Shown: positions 16,401-22,739, counted from the first letter of the stretch. The stretch: 60,074 nucleotides of DNA from Planctomycetota bacterium (GCA_027622275.1 JAQBZB010000014.1:1-60074); one strand, 5' to 3'. A program made the numbers and translations. Notes: generated by a model from the sequence alone, not told the origin.

Positions 16401-16698
16401 ACACTCGTTTGTCGAGATGCTGCTCGACGACAGTCTGCTCCCACACAAAGCCGCTTTCGAGGACCGCTTTGATCAACGGGCTATGGTCGAATTCGGGCGA
16501 GGGCAACTGTTCGTCGCGCCGCGTTTGCGGGCTGGCAGCATGGAAGCGAAGAAACCGCTGGCAATCGAGAAAGAAGTAGCGGGCGATCGCCGACGGGCTA
16601 GTCCGAAACGGCGGCGCGGTCGCCGGAAGCTGCAACGAGACACTCATTGTCATACCCGTTTGTGCATCCATCCCGACCCGGACTGCTGGGCGTCCCAC
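10489..16698 (-). CDS. Giant double helicase: RecB-like nuclease + UPF1-type SF1 helicase fused to a UvrD/PcrA-type helicase
   Basis: A single 2069-residue ORF. About residues 25-285 form a TM0106/Cas4-like RecB nuclease with the DLIAV...MDVKRG catalytic segment and a cysteine cluster (CEWCDYFDHC). Residues ~850-1290 hold a UPF1/Dna2-type SF1 helicase: Walker A GPPGTGKT near 856, DEAS near 976, AGDHLQLPP, TENFRMND, and the LNVAVTRARS motif VI. From residue 1372 a complete UvrD/PcrA-like helicase of 698 residues begins at an internal methionine, with GAGTGKTTT near 1423, DEYQDTN near 1616, GDDAQSIYSFRAA and YVAMTRA. Two palindromic repeats lie in frame, at residues ~1036-1070 and ~1348-1364. 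The second sits at the junction, so two once-separate genes may have been joined. The N-terminal start is uncertain (several methionines in the first 20 residues). Likely role: DNA repair or end processing. Confidence 0.9.
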   Translation of the reverse strand: MGRPAVRVGMDAQTGMTMSVSLQLPATAPPFRTSPSAIARYFFLDCQRFLRFHAASPQTRRDEQLPSPEFDHSPLIKAVLESGFVWEQTVVEQHLDKRVFIAPGEGDLHTRRFDWKATLELLRTAPVGTFIYQPTLRLPLAFYERYGIDPQVVVLSDNHPDLIAVRDDGEGRRVLRVMDVKRGESMQLTHRVQVLLYALELEAILWAESLEDPRVDMQQGEVWLGSQLSPTEFDLAELRPHLEKFLRHELTPLLRAPPDAANWHVYHRCEWCDYFDHCRDQMQRDNDVSRISHLTSYGKQFLRHEAHVTTVTELGEFLQTSDADNVLSRCASLAGRGPRLARQVTALETNEPQTHGAASPSLSKGENISLFLTLQKEPLSQAIYLAGLHLTLRRDLRDEVLSAETVQRFYPGNKSQPYVLLAKTPDDTSDIRRQWVRVLHEIIVGVDRFNQDREWRDQLSLQAYVLTEEERGLLVEWLLESLQDVDEPELAEQAMTLLFHFQSPELLVADSHPAREVPFPVVVLLDALGHVMALPVEVSYTLPESLASLGSRFQLNRNDYFHFPLGHGMRAEPIHAAWYRGKGELMEQIKSQTAARLRAARELLQSIRHRGTDAIYAWAAKFALPTQHPYADPLLSRLAFFARYESLLDCLDKRHARCEPLAAQLLLAKVMQLRATSETEFEVTSGTAMPIDAGGFPEWLLVTDNEAGRRAQLEYRDYACRKQLWTGKPQSNLAVVGVCEIQKDKLGTPAKLTVEYAKPFIDGPPQPGQQFLLYPRFTDYSTDSVVEFLQGYGAVRERLGEDELFLRLLRDPQAACQPRPLSDDLYAAAVQQLEHLQLTGSQTRAYFAICNQRVVPVWGPPGTGKTHFLAAAILGLAAVHLAAKKPFRVLVSAYTHAAIENLLRKVTALQSSLGLAGELQVAKVKAWHGDGELSANVIEEKHFAKWLKRQTCAVVGATTYACLKAYEKLPEFDFVVIDEASQVRVPEASVPISLAGSAGRLVLAGDHLQLPPIIKGVYPDPPAGQPVLHRSVFEAFLECDDLSSLSHFGDTDGKPNTREKESGDKSPHSKVQLTENFRMNDVLTSFAAGLLYGHDYLPFNETIAARRLGLSRERCFDPFAEACLDPACPLTIVILDGVWAARENQLEAQLVSKLVIGLRGALRDAEGRLYANDDEFFRRGVFLVSPHRAQIRLIERELRRQRMWQHPPFVDTVDKMQGQEADAVIVSYGVSDPEFAVQEAEFIYGLNRLNVAVTRARSKCVVFLSRALLDAASQIWDRPEATRGLSYMREMVAAASRCGETRSFELEDGATAEVIRVDGCFETIGSGTGFGIAGDESLRQFVDVPDEVRQPFQADQDSLERLSYVDAPEKKMPRNKTTRPKNALTKKSGSIVPATAPAGLANLNEQQRIAATHGSEPLLIIAGAGTGKTTTLVHRVAHLISEGIPAYRILLLTFTRRSATEMLQRVGDVLAQQDVRRNVWGGTFHGVGTRLLRIYGKHIGIDERFTIHDRGDAESLMQSVCQDLELAKDDKKFPRKGTCMSIHSYMVNAQLSLDATLQQQFSSQTKYAAAFAKLFEGYANRKRELNVFDFDDLLVTWCELLEHEQTGPTIRDRFDCVLVDEYQDTNCLQSRLLKRLCPDGRGLTIVGDDAQSIYSFRAANVRNILDFPKQFPGARVIALEQNYRSVAPILAASNSVISQASERYTKDLWSDREEGSPPQLITCFDEHEQVDFIVARIHDHRQRGIPLSQQAVLFRSAQLSILLEAELARQDIAYVKYGGLKFIESAHVKDLMSFLRLAENPRDRVAGQRVLTLLAGVGPKKAMQLQQIVIDAGGDFAAWSATKPPAKAVDEWTQLVSLLQYLSAQADDNLAMQIQSVLTFYEPLMEGRYDNLPQRLSDLEQLKEVVSRFEDRTTMLAELALDPPDGEEALAEDADRDRLILSTMHSAKGLEWKVVYILHASDGKIPHERSMFDPEQLEEERRMFYVAMTRAADWLYVCHPRRQRASQYGGSYFDDYEQVELTRFITKPAKQKFQQQQASSFALPTAAVTSKTPNMKRDRKKKPASKPRS
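12607..12657. repeat. Palindromic element at the junction of the two helicases
   Basis: Two 22-bp arms (12607-12628 and 12636-12657) are reverse complements with one mismatch, separated by 7 bases. Each arm also contains its own hairpin (CAGCCT-TTCC-AGGCTG). Read on the minus strand it encodes about 17 residues of linker (VRQPFQADQDSLERLSY region) in frame, 22 bases upstream of the internal ATG (12583-12585) of the UvrD-like half. Confidence 0.9.
13489..13591. repeat. Palindromic element in frame within the UPF1-type helicase domain
   Basis: Two 30-bp arms (13489-13518 and 13562-13591) are reverse complements except at four positions. The differences fall in an inner hairpin: the left arm has GCGGTGAC/GTCACCGC, the right GCGACGAC/GTCGTCGC, so each arm keeps its own stem by compensatory change. 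The 43-base middle is not repeated. On the minus strand it adds about 35 polar residues between helicase motifs III (AGDHLQLPP) and IV (TENFRMN) without breaking the frame. Confidence 0.9.
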
Positions 16699-16813
16699 CC
16701 GGCATCAATCCGTTCCAGGTCGCGTTGCCGATCACTATATCATAGAAGGGTTTAGCCGACGAGCATGAACGCGACGGCGACGGGTGCAGAATGCTAGCAG
16801 TCTTTTTGCAGAA

Positions 16814-16837
16814 CAGTATTCTCAGACCAGTATTCTC
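16814..16837. promoter_or_regulatory. Direct repeat CAGTATTCTC in a divergent promoter region
   Basis: CAGTATTCTC occurs at 16814-16823 and again at 16828-16837, a 14-base period, in the 171-base gap between the divergent helicase and nucleotidyltransferase-pair genes. The spacing of about 1.3 helical turns and the position 33 bases before the first gene of the pair would suit an operator, but this is only positional evidence. Confidence 0.3.
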
Positions 16838-16869
16838 GCACTTCAGCGTTTGATGTTAGACTGGAACGA

Positions 16870-17085
16870 ATGGATAATTACCTTTCGACAGCTCGCATGG
16901 AACGTCGCTTGACGGGCGTTCGGTCGCTCGATGAGGAAGGCGATGATCGCGAGTACTGGCACTCTCAAACTCCAGAGCAGCGGATGTTGGCTGCCGAATT
17001 AATGCGGCAGATTCTCTATGGCTATGATCCGTCTACCGATCGACTTCAAAGAGTTCTTCGAATTGTTGAACTCGGAGAAAGTTGA
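16870..17085 (+). CDS. Small partner protein of a nucleotidyltransferase toxin
   Basis: A 71-residue acidic protein. The core DEEGDDREYWHSQTPEQRMLAAELMRQ followed by YGYDPSTDRLQRVL is a pattern I recognise from short proteins encoded just upstream of AbiEii/MNT-type nucleotidyltransferases in many bacteria. It overlaps the next gene by 68 bases in a different frame, implying translational coupling. The pair has the layout of a toxin-antitoxin module; which one neutralises the other cannot be told from sequence. Confidence 0.72.
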   Translation: MDNYLSTARMERRLTGVRSLDEEGDDREYWHSQTPEQRMLAAELMRQILYGYDPSTDRLQRVLRIVELGES

Positions 17086-17467
17086 CTACCTGCTGGTCGG
17101 TGGATACGCGGTGATCCATTATGGCTATTCACGAGCGACGGGTGATATCGACATTTGGGTGCGACCAACTCTGGCGAACGGCGAAGCACTGGTACGTTGC
17201 TTGGAGCAATTTGGGTTCTCAGTCGGGGCGGTCGACGCTACGAAGTTCGTTGAACCACGTAAAGTGTTTCAGATTGGTATCCCACCACTGAGAATCGACT
17301 TGTTGACGGGCATTGAAGGTGTTGAGTTCGACAACTGCTTCGAACAGGGCTCAATTATCGATTGCGAAGGGACTTCAATTCGCATCATAAGCCTCGCAGA
17401 TCTGAGGATTAACAAGCAAGCCACCGGTCGCGCCAAAGATCAAGCTGACCTTGACTATCTGCCGTGA
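17018..17467 (+). CDS. Nucleotidyltransferase-fold protein (AbiEii/MNT-like toxin)
   Basis: A 149-residue protein with the minimal nucleotidyltransferase signature: GG at residues 28-29 (LLVGGYAVIHYGYSRATGDI) followed by the metal-binding DxD pair D43/D45. A later acidic strand (LRIDLLTG) supplies the third carboxylate. The C-terminal NKQATGRAKDQADLDYL is typical of MNT/AbiEii-like domains. Such enzymes transfer nucleotides to tRNA or proteins and act as toxins in type IV or type VII-like systems. ATG at 17018 or 17024 could both be used. It is encoded with the overlapping small protein upstream. Confidence 0.82.
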   Translation: MAMIRLPIDFKEFFELLNSEKVDYLLVGGYAVIHYGYSRATGDIDIWVRPTLANGEALVRCLEQFGFSVGAVDATKFVEPRKVFQIGIPPLRIDLLTGIEGVEFDNCFEQGSIIDCEGTSIRIISLADLRINKQATGRAKDQADLDYLP

Positions 17468-17565
17468 TCTCGGAGACAGCTCGCGTCAATCCGCGACAAG
17501 CTGTGCAACAGACGCGGCACGCTCGTTCGTCGATCATTTCACGTAGCGCCAGTGGCTTTGTGTAG

Positions 17566-17586
17566 CTGAAGTCGCCAAGACTTCAG
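17566..17586. repeat. 8-5-8 hairpin
   Basis: CTGAAGTC (17566-17573), loop GCCAA, GACTTCAG (17579-17586). Stem and loop lengths match the four hairpins at 3954-4197 although the stem sequence is unrelated. Confidence 0.75.
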
Positions 17587-17740
17587 GGATTTGCACTTCA
17601 GGTGCATCCAGTGTCGACCGTCATGAACCGTATAGCAGGCAGACTTCATCGAAGGCTGAGGCGACAGTGCAGCACCCGTGTTGGTGAAGTTAAATGGGAA
17701 ATGAACTCTTGTGCTTCGGTCGGAAAGCACTGGCATAGCC

Positions 17741-17776
17741 AGTGGCACACACTTTGCCGCCAGCGCCACCCAGCCG
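17741..17776. repeat. 36-bp dispersed repeat, copy 1
   Basis: It matches 19378-19413 at 34 of 36 positions. It begins AGTGGCACACAC and ends GCCACCCAGCCG, and contains the pair GTGGC/GCCAC able to form a hairpin. Both copies lie next to accessory genes of this segment. Confidence 0.85.
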
Positions 17777-17804
17777 CCGGCATACACGCGTGTGGGGGGC
17801 AACT

Positions 17805-17861
17805 GGGGACGCAGCACTTTCTTGACCTCGCCTCTTCCGACCGACGAAGTGCTGTGTCCCC
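17805..17861. repeat. Imperfect palindrome
   Basis: GGGGACGCAGCACTT (17805-17819) and AAGTGCTGTGTCCCC (17847-17861) are 15-bp reverse complements with one mismatch, separated by 27 bases. It lies just downstream of the small zinc-ribbon membrane-protein gene and could act as its transcription end or be another dispersed palindrome. Confidence 0.75.
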
Positions 17862-17899
17862 GATCTTGTGCGATCTTGTGAGCACCGTAGACACATTGG

Positions 17900-18427
17900 T
17901 CAACCTGATGAGGCTTGTGCCCCACCCATCAGCAACCCCATTAACATGAGCCCGCCAACGATTGCTGCCGCAGAGCCCCCGAGCTGCGCAGTCAAGGATA
18001 TCTGTTCAACAATCAACTCGTTGTTGGCAACTGAAATGAATATCGCTACCAAACCGACGATGAGCCAAGTGGCACTCACGAATATCAGAAGTGTGGATAG
18101 TCGGTCTCTAAAGACTTCGGTGTCATTGGTAATTCTTTCGACCGATAACGCTTTGCCGAGGACCAGAATTGGCAATCCGACCACTAGCACAAAGGCTTCC
18201 ACCGCGAGCCCTTGGAGAATCCTAGTTCCGATCGAGATATTTGCCGTTCCGAACAAACCAGCTACGAGGCCCGCCAGAATTCCGGGGAAGAGAACCACGA
18301 GGAGCACAACAATTAAGCTTCCCAGCATCTTGAGGCTGGCGAGTCTCCACCCTCCTGGGTCGCACTTTGGACAATAGTTCATCCCTGTAAGTTCATACTT
18401 CAAACCGCACTTCGGGCATTCGTACAT
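17900..18427 (-). CDS. Zinc-ribbon membrane protein of unknown function
   Basis: A 175-residue protein starting MYECPKCGLKYELTGMNYCPKC, a two-CxxC zinc ribbon. About five or six hydrophobic segments follow (near residues 31-55, 65-90, 110-130 and 148-170). The frame extends upstream to 18535, but that extension has no protein-like features and the MYECPKC start is far more natural. I do not recognise a specific family. It lies downstream of the XisI-like gene on the same strand with a 166-base gap. Confidence 0.75.
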   Translation of the reverse strand: MYECPKCGLKYELTGMNYCPKCDPGGWRLASLKMLGSLIVVLLVVLFPGILAGLVAGLFGTANISIGTRILQGLAVEAFVLVVGLPILVLGKALSVERITNDTEVFRDRLSTLLIFVSATWLIVGLVAIFISVANNELIVEQISLTAQLGGSAAAIVGGLMLMGLLMGGAQASSG

Positions 18428-18593
18428 TTCTATCTCACCCAGCCCCAGATGTGTGCTGCGATTCGGGTCCGTTCTTCCGGATGGTGAAAAGGTTCCAGGA
18501 CCCGTTGATAGGTATGATTGCTGTTCAAACGGCAACGCATGGTCAAGCGGGCTCTTTGCTGAAGGGGGATGAAGGGACTTTCCGTACGCGAAA

Positions 18594-18917
18594 CTACAAC
18601 TCGACCGTCGCAGGTGGTCTCAGCGACTCGATGACGATGTCCTCGCTGGCCACTCCAGTTTGTCGTAGTTCGTCGGCGATTTCCCACTCCGTGTCGTTCT
18701 TGCATAAATAAATCTTCTCGTCCGGCTTGACGATCAAGTGCATGAAACAGAAATGCACAAATTGCCCCTTGAGCCAACCGGAATTGACGACTTGATAGTG
18801 ACCGTGCTCGTCGTCCACAATCGCTACGGTTTCGGTGCCGTCGTCCGGCTGCCAATACTTCGCGAATTCTTCGACGATCCGCCGCGCTGCACGCTTATTC
18901 TGAGTCAGTCGATCCAT
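18594..18917 (-). CDS. XisI-like protein (fdxN-element excision controlling factor family)
   Basis: A 107-residue protein that matches the XisI pattern: an N-terminal helix (IVEEFAKYW), the HGHYQVVNSGWLKGQFVHFC core, HLIVKPDEKIYLCKNDTEWEIADEL, and the closing GVASEDIVIESLRPP. A good ribosome site (GGAGG) lies 7 bases upstream of ATG 18917. In cyanobacteria XisI works with XisH to control excision of a developmental DNA element, and dispersed XisH/XisI pairs are thought to be selfish or toxin-like modules. No XisH homologue is encoded beside it here. Function in this organism is therefore unknown. Confidence 0.8.
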   Translation of the reverse strand: MDRLTQNKRAARRIVEEFAKYWQPDDGTETVAIVDDEHGHYQVVNSGWLKGQFVHFCFMHLIVKPDEKIYLCKNDTEWEIADELRQTGVASEDIVIESLRPPATVEL

Positions 18918-19011
18918 GAAACAACCTCCTCACGCTCAATTGAGTAAACGAGAAAACTGATTTCGTACTTCGAGCATATCTGAGCAATCGCGTTCTTGCG
19001 AAAGAGGGGTA

Positions 19012-19221
19012 CTATTGGGACAGGTCTAATTCTCGGTCATCAGCGGTTGCAATCGCTTTCCGCAGCAGTTGGAGTGCCTCGACTTCACGCTCATCAGGTT
19101 GCTTCTTGGCTTGCAGTTTCGCTATTCGGCTCGCGAACCACTCCTCTGGATCGACTCCTTGCTTGGCGAACTCCGTAGCAACGTCAGCCTGGATTTCAGA
19201 CAGCTTCTTCTTGCCGATCAT
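19012..19221 (-). CDS. Small charged protein of unknown function
   Basis: A 69-residue protein starting MIGKKKLSEIQADVATEFAK, with a predicted helical, lysine- and glutamate-rich body containing EEWFASRIAKLQAKK and ALQLLRKAI. The ATG at 19221 has a purine-rich GGAGAAAAG upstream and overlaps the stop of the preceding short ORF by ATGA. The paired layout resembles a small two-gene module, but I recognise neither protein. Confidence 0.6.
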   Translation of the reverse strand: MIGKKKLSEIQADVATEFAKQGVDPEEWFASRIAKLQAKKQPDEREVEALQLLRKAIATADDRELDLSQ

Positions 19222-19406
19222 ATTCTTTTCTCCAGAAAGCTTCGTAGCTCTGAAATCAGCTCGAGTGCGTCTGGCAACTCGACGCCGCATCCGAGTGCAT
19301 CATCCAAAGCCTTCAATATCAACGCCTCTCGATCTGGCACGCTCTCAACAACCAACGAGCCAACCAAAGAAGCCAGAAGTGGCACACACGTTGCCGCCAG
19401 TGCCAC
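19218..19406 (-). CDS. Small hypothetical protein, 5' end made by a dispersed repeat
   Basis: A 62-residue ORF whose last 40 residues (ALILKALDDALGCGVELPDA through SELRSFLEKRI) look like a genuine helical protein. The first ten (MALAATCVPL) come from the 36-bp repeat at 19378-19413. A GTG within VVESVPDREAL is a plausible original start. Its stop overlaps the next gene's start (ATGA, 19218-19221). If real, it is the first gene of a two-gene module. Confidence 0.45.
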   Translation of the reverse strand: MALAATCVPLLASLVGSLVVESVPDREALILKALDDALGCGVELPDALELISELRSFLEKRI

Positions 19407-19413
19407 CCAGCCG
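19378..19413. repeat. 36-bp dispersed repeat, copy 2
   Basis: Same unit as 17741-17776 with two substitutions. It lies between the end of the dGTPase gene and the body of the small ORF 19218-19406, overlapping its predicted start. Confidence 0.85.
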
Positions 19414-19417
19414 TTGG

Positions 19418-20761
19418 CTATGTCCCTTCAATCTCACGTGAAATCTGTCGGGCGTAGTTGTCCGTCAAGCCGGAAACGTAATCCAACACCTGATGCAACC
19501 ACCACTCGTACGGTTTGCCCGCGTTGCTCTCGACATGATCTTTCGGCCAGGCCAGATCAAGACAACGCTTGGAAACGAACTGCAGCTCCGACGAGTCTTT
19601 GCTGCGGGCAAGCTGGCTCGTCGCATTGCACAAGGCTTTGAGGATTCTGCCCAGCGCCTTGAAGGCTCCAAGTTCGGTCGCCACCTTCGAGTGGTCCGCG
19701 AAGATTTCGTTGTAAACTTCCTTGACTTGGTTCAGCGCTCTCTTCAAGTCGCCGTCGAAGCTCGATTTCAGATCGGTCGCACGCGAGCCAGCCATGATGC
19801 TCTCGTAGTCGCCGACGAATACCTTCCAGCTTTCATCGATCAGCCTCTGCACGACTTTGCCACGCAACATTGACAACGGCATCGACGCCGACGGCGTGTC
19901 GCCCAAGAACTGGGCGTAAATCGAACGAACTCGTGATTCCTGGATGATCCGCAGTTCCGCAGCGTCTTCCAGATCGAGCACACGATAGCAGATATCATCC
20001 GCTGCCTCCGACAGGAACGACAAAGGATGACGAATATATTCGCCATCCGCGACCAAGCCCAACCGCTCGAACACACCGTGAAAGATCTCTCGTTCACAAG
20101 AGAAACAGTTGTACTTCCTTTGTGCCGACGCGCGATCGTCCGTCGAATTCCACGGATACTTCACCATGCCTCCCAGCGTGGCGTAGGTTAGCCGCAAGTA
20201 GCCCACCATCGGGTTGTCGTGACGCGCTGCAATCCGAAAGCCTTGCGCGTTTCCTTCGAACAGCAAGACATCCTTCCTCGTGGCAGCGCTGACTTCGAGA
20301 TCGTCCGGAAAGACGATATCCTCGTGGCACGCTGCCCACTCGCGAATCGCCGACTCGCCCGCATGACCAAACGGCGGGTTCCCAATATCGTGAGCCGCAC
20401 AGGACGCCATCAGGGTCCACACCACGTCATCGCCACTTTGACTCGGCGGCATCGGCCCGTTTTCACAGAGCCAATTCGCCAGCCGACGCCCGAAGGAACG
20501 GCCAACGCTGGCGACCTCGATCGAGTGTGTCAAACGATTGTGAACGTGGTCATTCGGAGCCATCGGGTGGACTTGAGTCTTGCGCGCAAGTCGCCGAAAT
20601 GGCGGCGAATAAACCACACGATCGTAGTCCGCTTCGAAGTCTGTCCGAAACTCGCTCGCGGACGAAGGGCCTGGTGGCTGATCAGGATAAGGGCATCGCC
20701 AATTCGATAGTAGTCTTTCCCAATTCAGCACCGCACCGTTTCCTTGTGTCATGTTTCTCAT
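19418..20761 (-). CDS. dgt: dGTP triphosphohydrolase-like HD-domain protein
   Basis: A 447-residue HD-domain phosphohydrolase of the dGTPase family, which cleaves dNTPs to deoxynucleosides and triphosphate. The order of motifs is characteristic: FRRLARKTQVHP near the N-terminus, RLTHSIEVASVGR (first metal histidine), ASCAAHDIGNPPFGHAGE (HD pair), NAQGFRI, and YRVLDLEDA later on. I chose ATG 20761 (or 20752, nine bases on). The open frame continues upstream into the neighbouring methyltransferase gene, but that part lacks family sequence. It lies 28 bases downstream of the methyltransferase gene on the same strand. Role: control of dNTP pools or defence. Confidence 0.9.
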   Translation of the reverse strand: MRNMTQGNGAVLNWERLLSNWRCPYPDQPPGPSSASEFRTDFEADYDRVVYSPPFRRLARKTQVHPMAPNDHVHNRLTHSIEVASVGRSFGRRLANWLCENGPMPPSQSGDDVVWTLMASCAAHDIGNPPFGHAGESAIREWAACHEDIVFPDDLEVSAATRKDVLLFEGNAQGFRIAARHDNPMVGYLRLTYATLGGMVKYPWNSTDDRASAQRKYNCFSCEREIFHGVFERLGLVADGEYIRHPLSFLSEAADDICYRVLDLEDAAELRIIQESRVRSIYAQFLGDTPSASMPLSMLRGKVVQRLIDESWKVFVGDYESIMAGSRATDLKSSFDGDLKRALNQVKEVYNEIFADHSKVATELGAFKALGRILKALCNATSQLARSKDSSELQFVSKRCLDLAWPKDHVESNAGKPYEWWLHQVLDYVSGLTDNYARQISREIEGT

Positions 20762-20789
20762 ACCCGTGGTGGAGCATCGCCCAGGACCC

Positions 20790-21473
20790 TCATTCCGTCG
20801 CGCGTGGCGGGACGTCGAGCGGAAGGTTCCAACGATGAACGAGGTGTGTCTCGTTCTTTCCTTCGAGCGGAACTTGGTGCGTGCTGTCGGGGTCGATGTA
20901 TTTGATGTCGCCGATGCCAAAGTCGTGTGAGACAATCCGCGAGCCAGGCGGCATCTCTTGGAACTGTGACACGAGCCGCTTGGTCATCCACGGCAGCAGG
21001 TACATCAACACAACGTCGGCTTCGCGCAAGTCGACCGTGAAGACATCTTGCTCGCGGATTTCGACCAGATCTTCAACGCCGTGCAGCTTGACGTTGGCTT
21101 TCGCTTCGGCAACAAGCCCAGGATCGTTGTCGATGCCAACGCCGTGACAGCCGTGCTTCAAAGCGGCGGTGATCACCAGCCGTCCGTCGCCGCAGCCCAG
21201 GTCGTAGACGATGTCGTCCGCGGTGAGTTCCGCGACTTCGACCATCTTGTCGGCAACCTCTGGAGGAGTCGTTATGAACGGTGCATTCAACCCGATGCGG
21301 AACTCGTCGACAGGCAGGAAAAGTGGAATCGCCGTGACGCGTTGATCGATGAAGAAGGTCGTGGCAATCGCGACGCCTACCGCAACGGCACCGCCAATCA
21401 ACAGCCAAATGACGCGGTGGTCACTTGGTCGTTCGGCGGGAGTGGAAAGGGTATCAAGAGATGGCGAGTCCAT
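20790..21473 (-). CDS. Membrane-anchored class I SAM-dependent methyltransferase-like protein
   Basis: A 227-residue protein with one N-terminal transmembrane helix (VIWLLIGGAVAVGVAIATTF, about residues 21-40) and a class I methyltransferase core. The glycine-rich motif I is VYDLGCGDGRLVI, followed by GVGIDNDPGLVAEAKAN, the acidic EQDVFTVDL strand and the VVLMYLLPWM motif. The segment PFITTPPEVADKMVEVAEL before motif I is typical of small DOT1-like or PrmA-like enzymes that act on chromosomal or membrane substrates. The substrate is unknown. ATG 21473 was chosen; the upstream extension of the frame lacks domain sequence. Confidence 0.82.
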   Translation of the reverse strand: MDSPSLDTLSTPAERPSDHRVIWLLIGGAVAVGVAIATTFFIDQRVTAIPLFLPVDEFRIGLNAPFITTPPEVADKMVEVAELTADDIVYDLGCGDGRLVITAALKHGCHGVGIDNDPGLVAEAKANVKLHGVEDLVEIREQDVFTVDLREADVVLMYLLPWMTKRLVSQFQEMPPGSRIVSHDFGIGDIKYIDPDSTHQVPLEGKNETHLVHRWNLPLDVPPRATE

Positions 21474-21623
21474 GTGCGGCTCCCGGAAACGATCGAGATC
21501 GGAAGGAAAGTGAAACGTGATCCGAGACGGCACGCTTGGACGGAATTGACGAGAACTTAAACTGACGCATGTCCTTATAACACAAGTCCGCGGAGTGTCT
21601 ATCGCTCTGCAAGATTTCGAGAA

Positions 21624-21693
21624 TACAAGCACGACGCGCGAGCGAGTGTGTACTCGGCGGATGAAACTCACTCGCTGGCGCTTCGTGCTTGTA
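21624..21693. repeat. Palindromic element, GCGAGCGAGTG type
   Basis: 25-bp arms at 21624-21648 and 21669-21693 are reverse complements with two mismatches and a 20-base spacer. It is the same family as 33807-33875, sharing TACAAGC-CGACGCG-AGCGAGTG. It lies upstream of the methyltransferase gene and just after the stop region of aguA. Confidence 0.88.
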
Positions 21694-21707
21694 CTGACAA
21701 CCCACCA

Positions 21708-22739
21708 TTAGGACACTTCAGGTTCCTGCTGTGTGAGGCAATGGAACGAACCGAGGCCCCCTACGAGATCTAGCGACGGCACTCCAACGACTTCCCGGTC
21801 GGGACAAAGCTCTTGGAGAATCTCGATTGCGCCGGCATCCGCGGGGTCGTCGAACTGTGGCACGATGACGCCATCGTTGGCGATGTAGAAGTTACAGTAA
21901 CAGGCCGGCAAACGGTGCCCGTCATGGAACTTTGGCTTCGGCAGCGGCAGCCGGACTACCGTGAACTCGTTGCCGTCCTGGTCAGTCATCTGCGAATGTT
22001 GCTCGAAGTTCGCGCGGAGCGGTTCGTGGTTGGTGTCGGCGGGATCATCTTCCCAGGCGGCCACAATCGTCGTCGGATTGACAAATCGGGCCAGTTGGTC
22101 GATGTGTCCATCCGTGTCGTCACCGGCCAACTCACCACGCTGGAGCCATAACACCTTTGTCGCGCCGAGGTAGTTCGCCAGATAGCGCTCGGCTTCCGGG
22201 CGAGTGATGTTCAGGTTTCGATTCGGATTGAGCAAGCACGATTCGGTCGTCAGGATCGTTCCGCAGCCGTTGCCTTCGACCGAGCCGCCTTCCAAGACAA
22301 TGCCGGGCGCGAATCGCCGGAGAGCACGGAGGTAGGCGATTTGACCCGGGACAGCGTTGTCCTTACCAAATGGCGGATATTTGCCGCCCCACGCGTTATA
22401 TTCCCAATCGACGATCGCAGCGTCCCACTCCCGCACCACGAACATCGGCCCGTGGTCTCGGCACCAGGCGTCGTTGGTCTCGATGTCAAGCAGGTCGACA
22501 TTCGGGTGATCGCCGACGTGTTTTTTGGCATCGGCCATCACGTCAGCGCCACCAGCGAGAATATGAACGGGTTCGAAGCGGGCAATCGCTCGGACCAGCT
22601 CGGCAAAGCAACCGGGAACAACTTCGAACTTACCGGGCCAGGTCTCCGGATTGTGCGGCCACGAAACCCAGCTTGCCGCGTGTCGTTCCCATTCGGCGGG
22701 CCAGCGATAACCGAGCGCACGGGGCGTTACTTCACTCAT
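21708..22739 (-). CDS. aguA: Agmatine deiminase
   Basis: A 343-residue agmatine deiminase (peptidyl-arginine-deiminase-like fold), which converts agmatine to N-carbamoylputrescine and ammonia. Recognisable family segments are YRWPAEWERHAASWVSWPHN at the N-terminus, NDAWCRDHGPMFVV, the VLEGGSVEGNGCGTIL core, ECLLNPNRN-like TESCLLNPNRN, DGHIDQLARF and the C-terminal catalytic cysteine in GSFHCLTQQ. Its start (ATG 22739) overlaps the stop of the amidase gene by eight bases. The two enzymes thus form a coupled two-step route from agmatine to putrescine. Confidence 0.95.
   Translation of the reverse strand: MSEVTPRALGYRWPAEWERHAASWVSWPHNPETWPGKFEVVPGCFAELVRAIARFEPVHILAGGADVMADAKKHVGDHPNVDLLDIETNDAWCRDHGPMFVVREWDAAIVDWEYNAWGGKYPPFGKDNAVPGQIAYLRALRRFAPGIVLEGGSVEGNGCGTILTTESCLLNPNRNLNITRPEAERYLANYLGATKVLWLQRGELAGDDTDGHIDQLARFVNPTTIVAAWEDDPADTNHEPLRANFEQHSQMTDQDGNEFTVVRLPLPKPKFHDGHRLPACYCNFYIANDGVIVPQFDDPADAGAIEILQELCPDREVVGVPSLDLVGGLGSFHCLTQQEPEVS

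Larger units (their letters stand above)
17468..17899. other. 432-bp gene-free region with several palindromes
   Basis: No convincing gene is seen. The region contains an 8-5-8 hairpin (17566-17586), one copy of a 36-bp dispersed repeat (17741-17776) and an imperfect palindrome (17805-17861). A short palindrome ACACGCGTGT lies near 17784. ORFs on the minus strand through this interval follow the palindromes and lack protein-like composition. Confidence 0.65.

Noticed and set aside
17539-17925. 128-codon minus-strand open frame
   Set aside because: It spans dispersed palindromes and a 36-bp repeat and has no protein-like features; I treat the region as non-coding.
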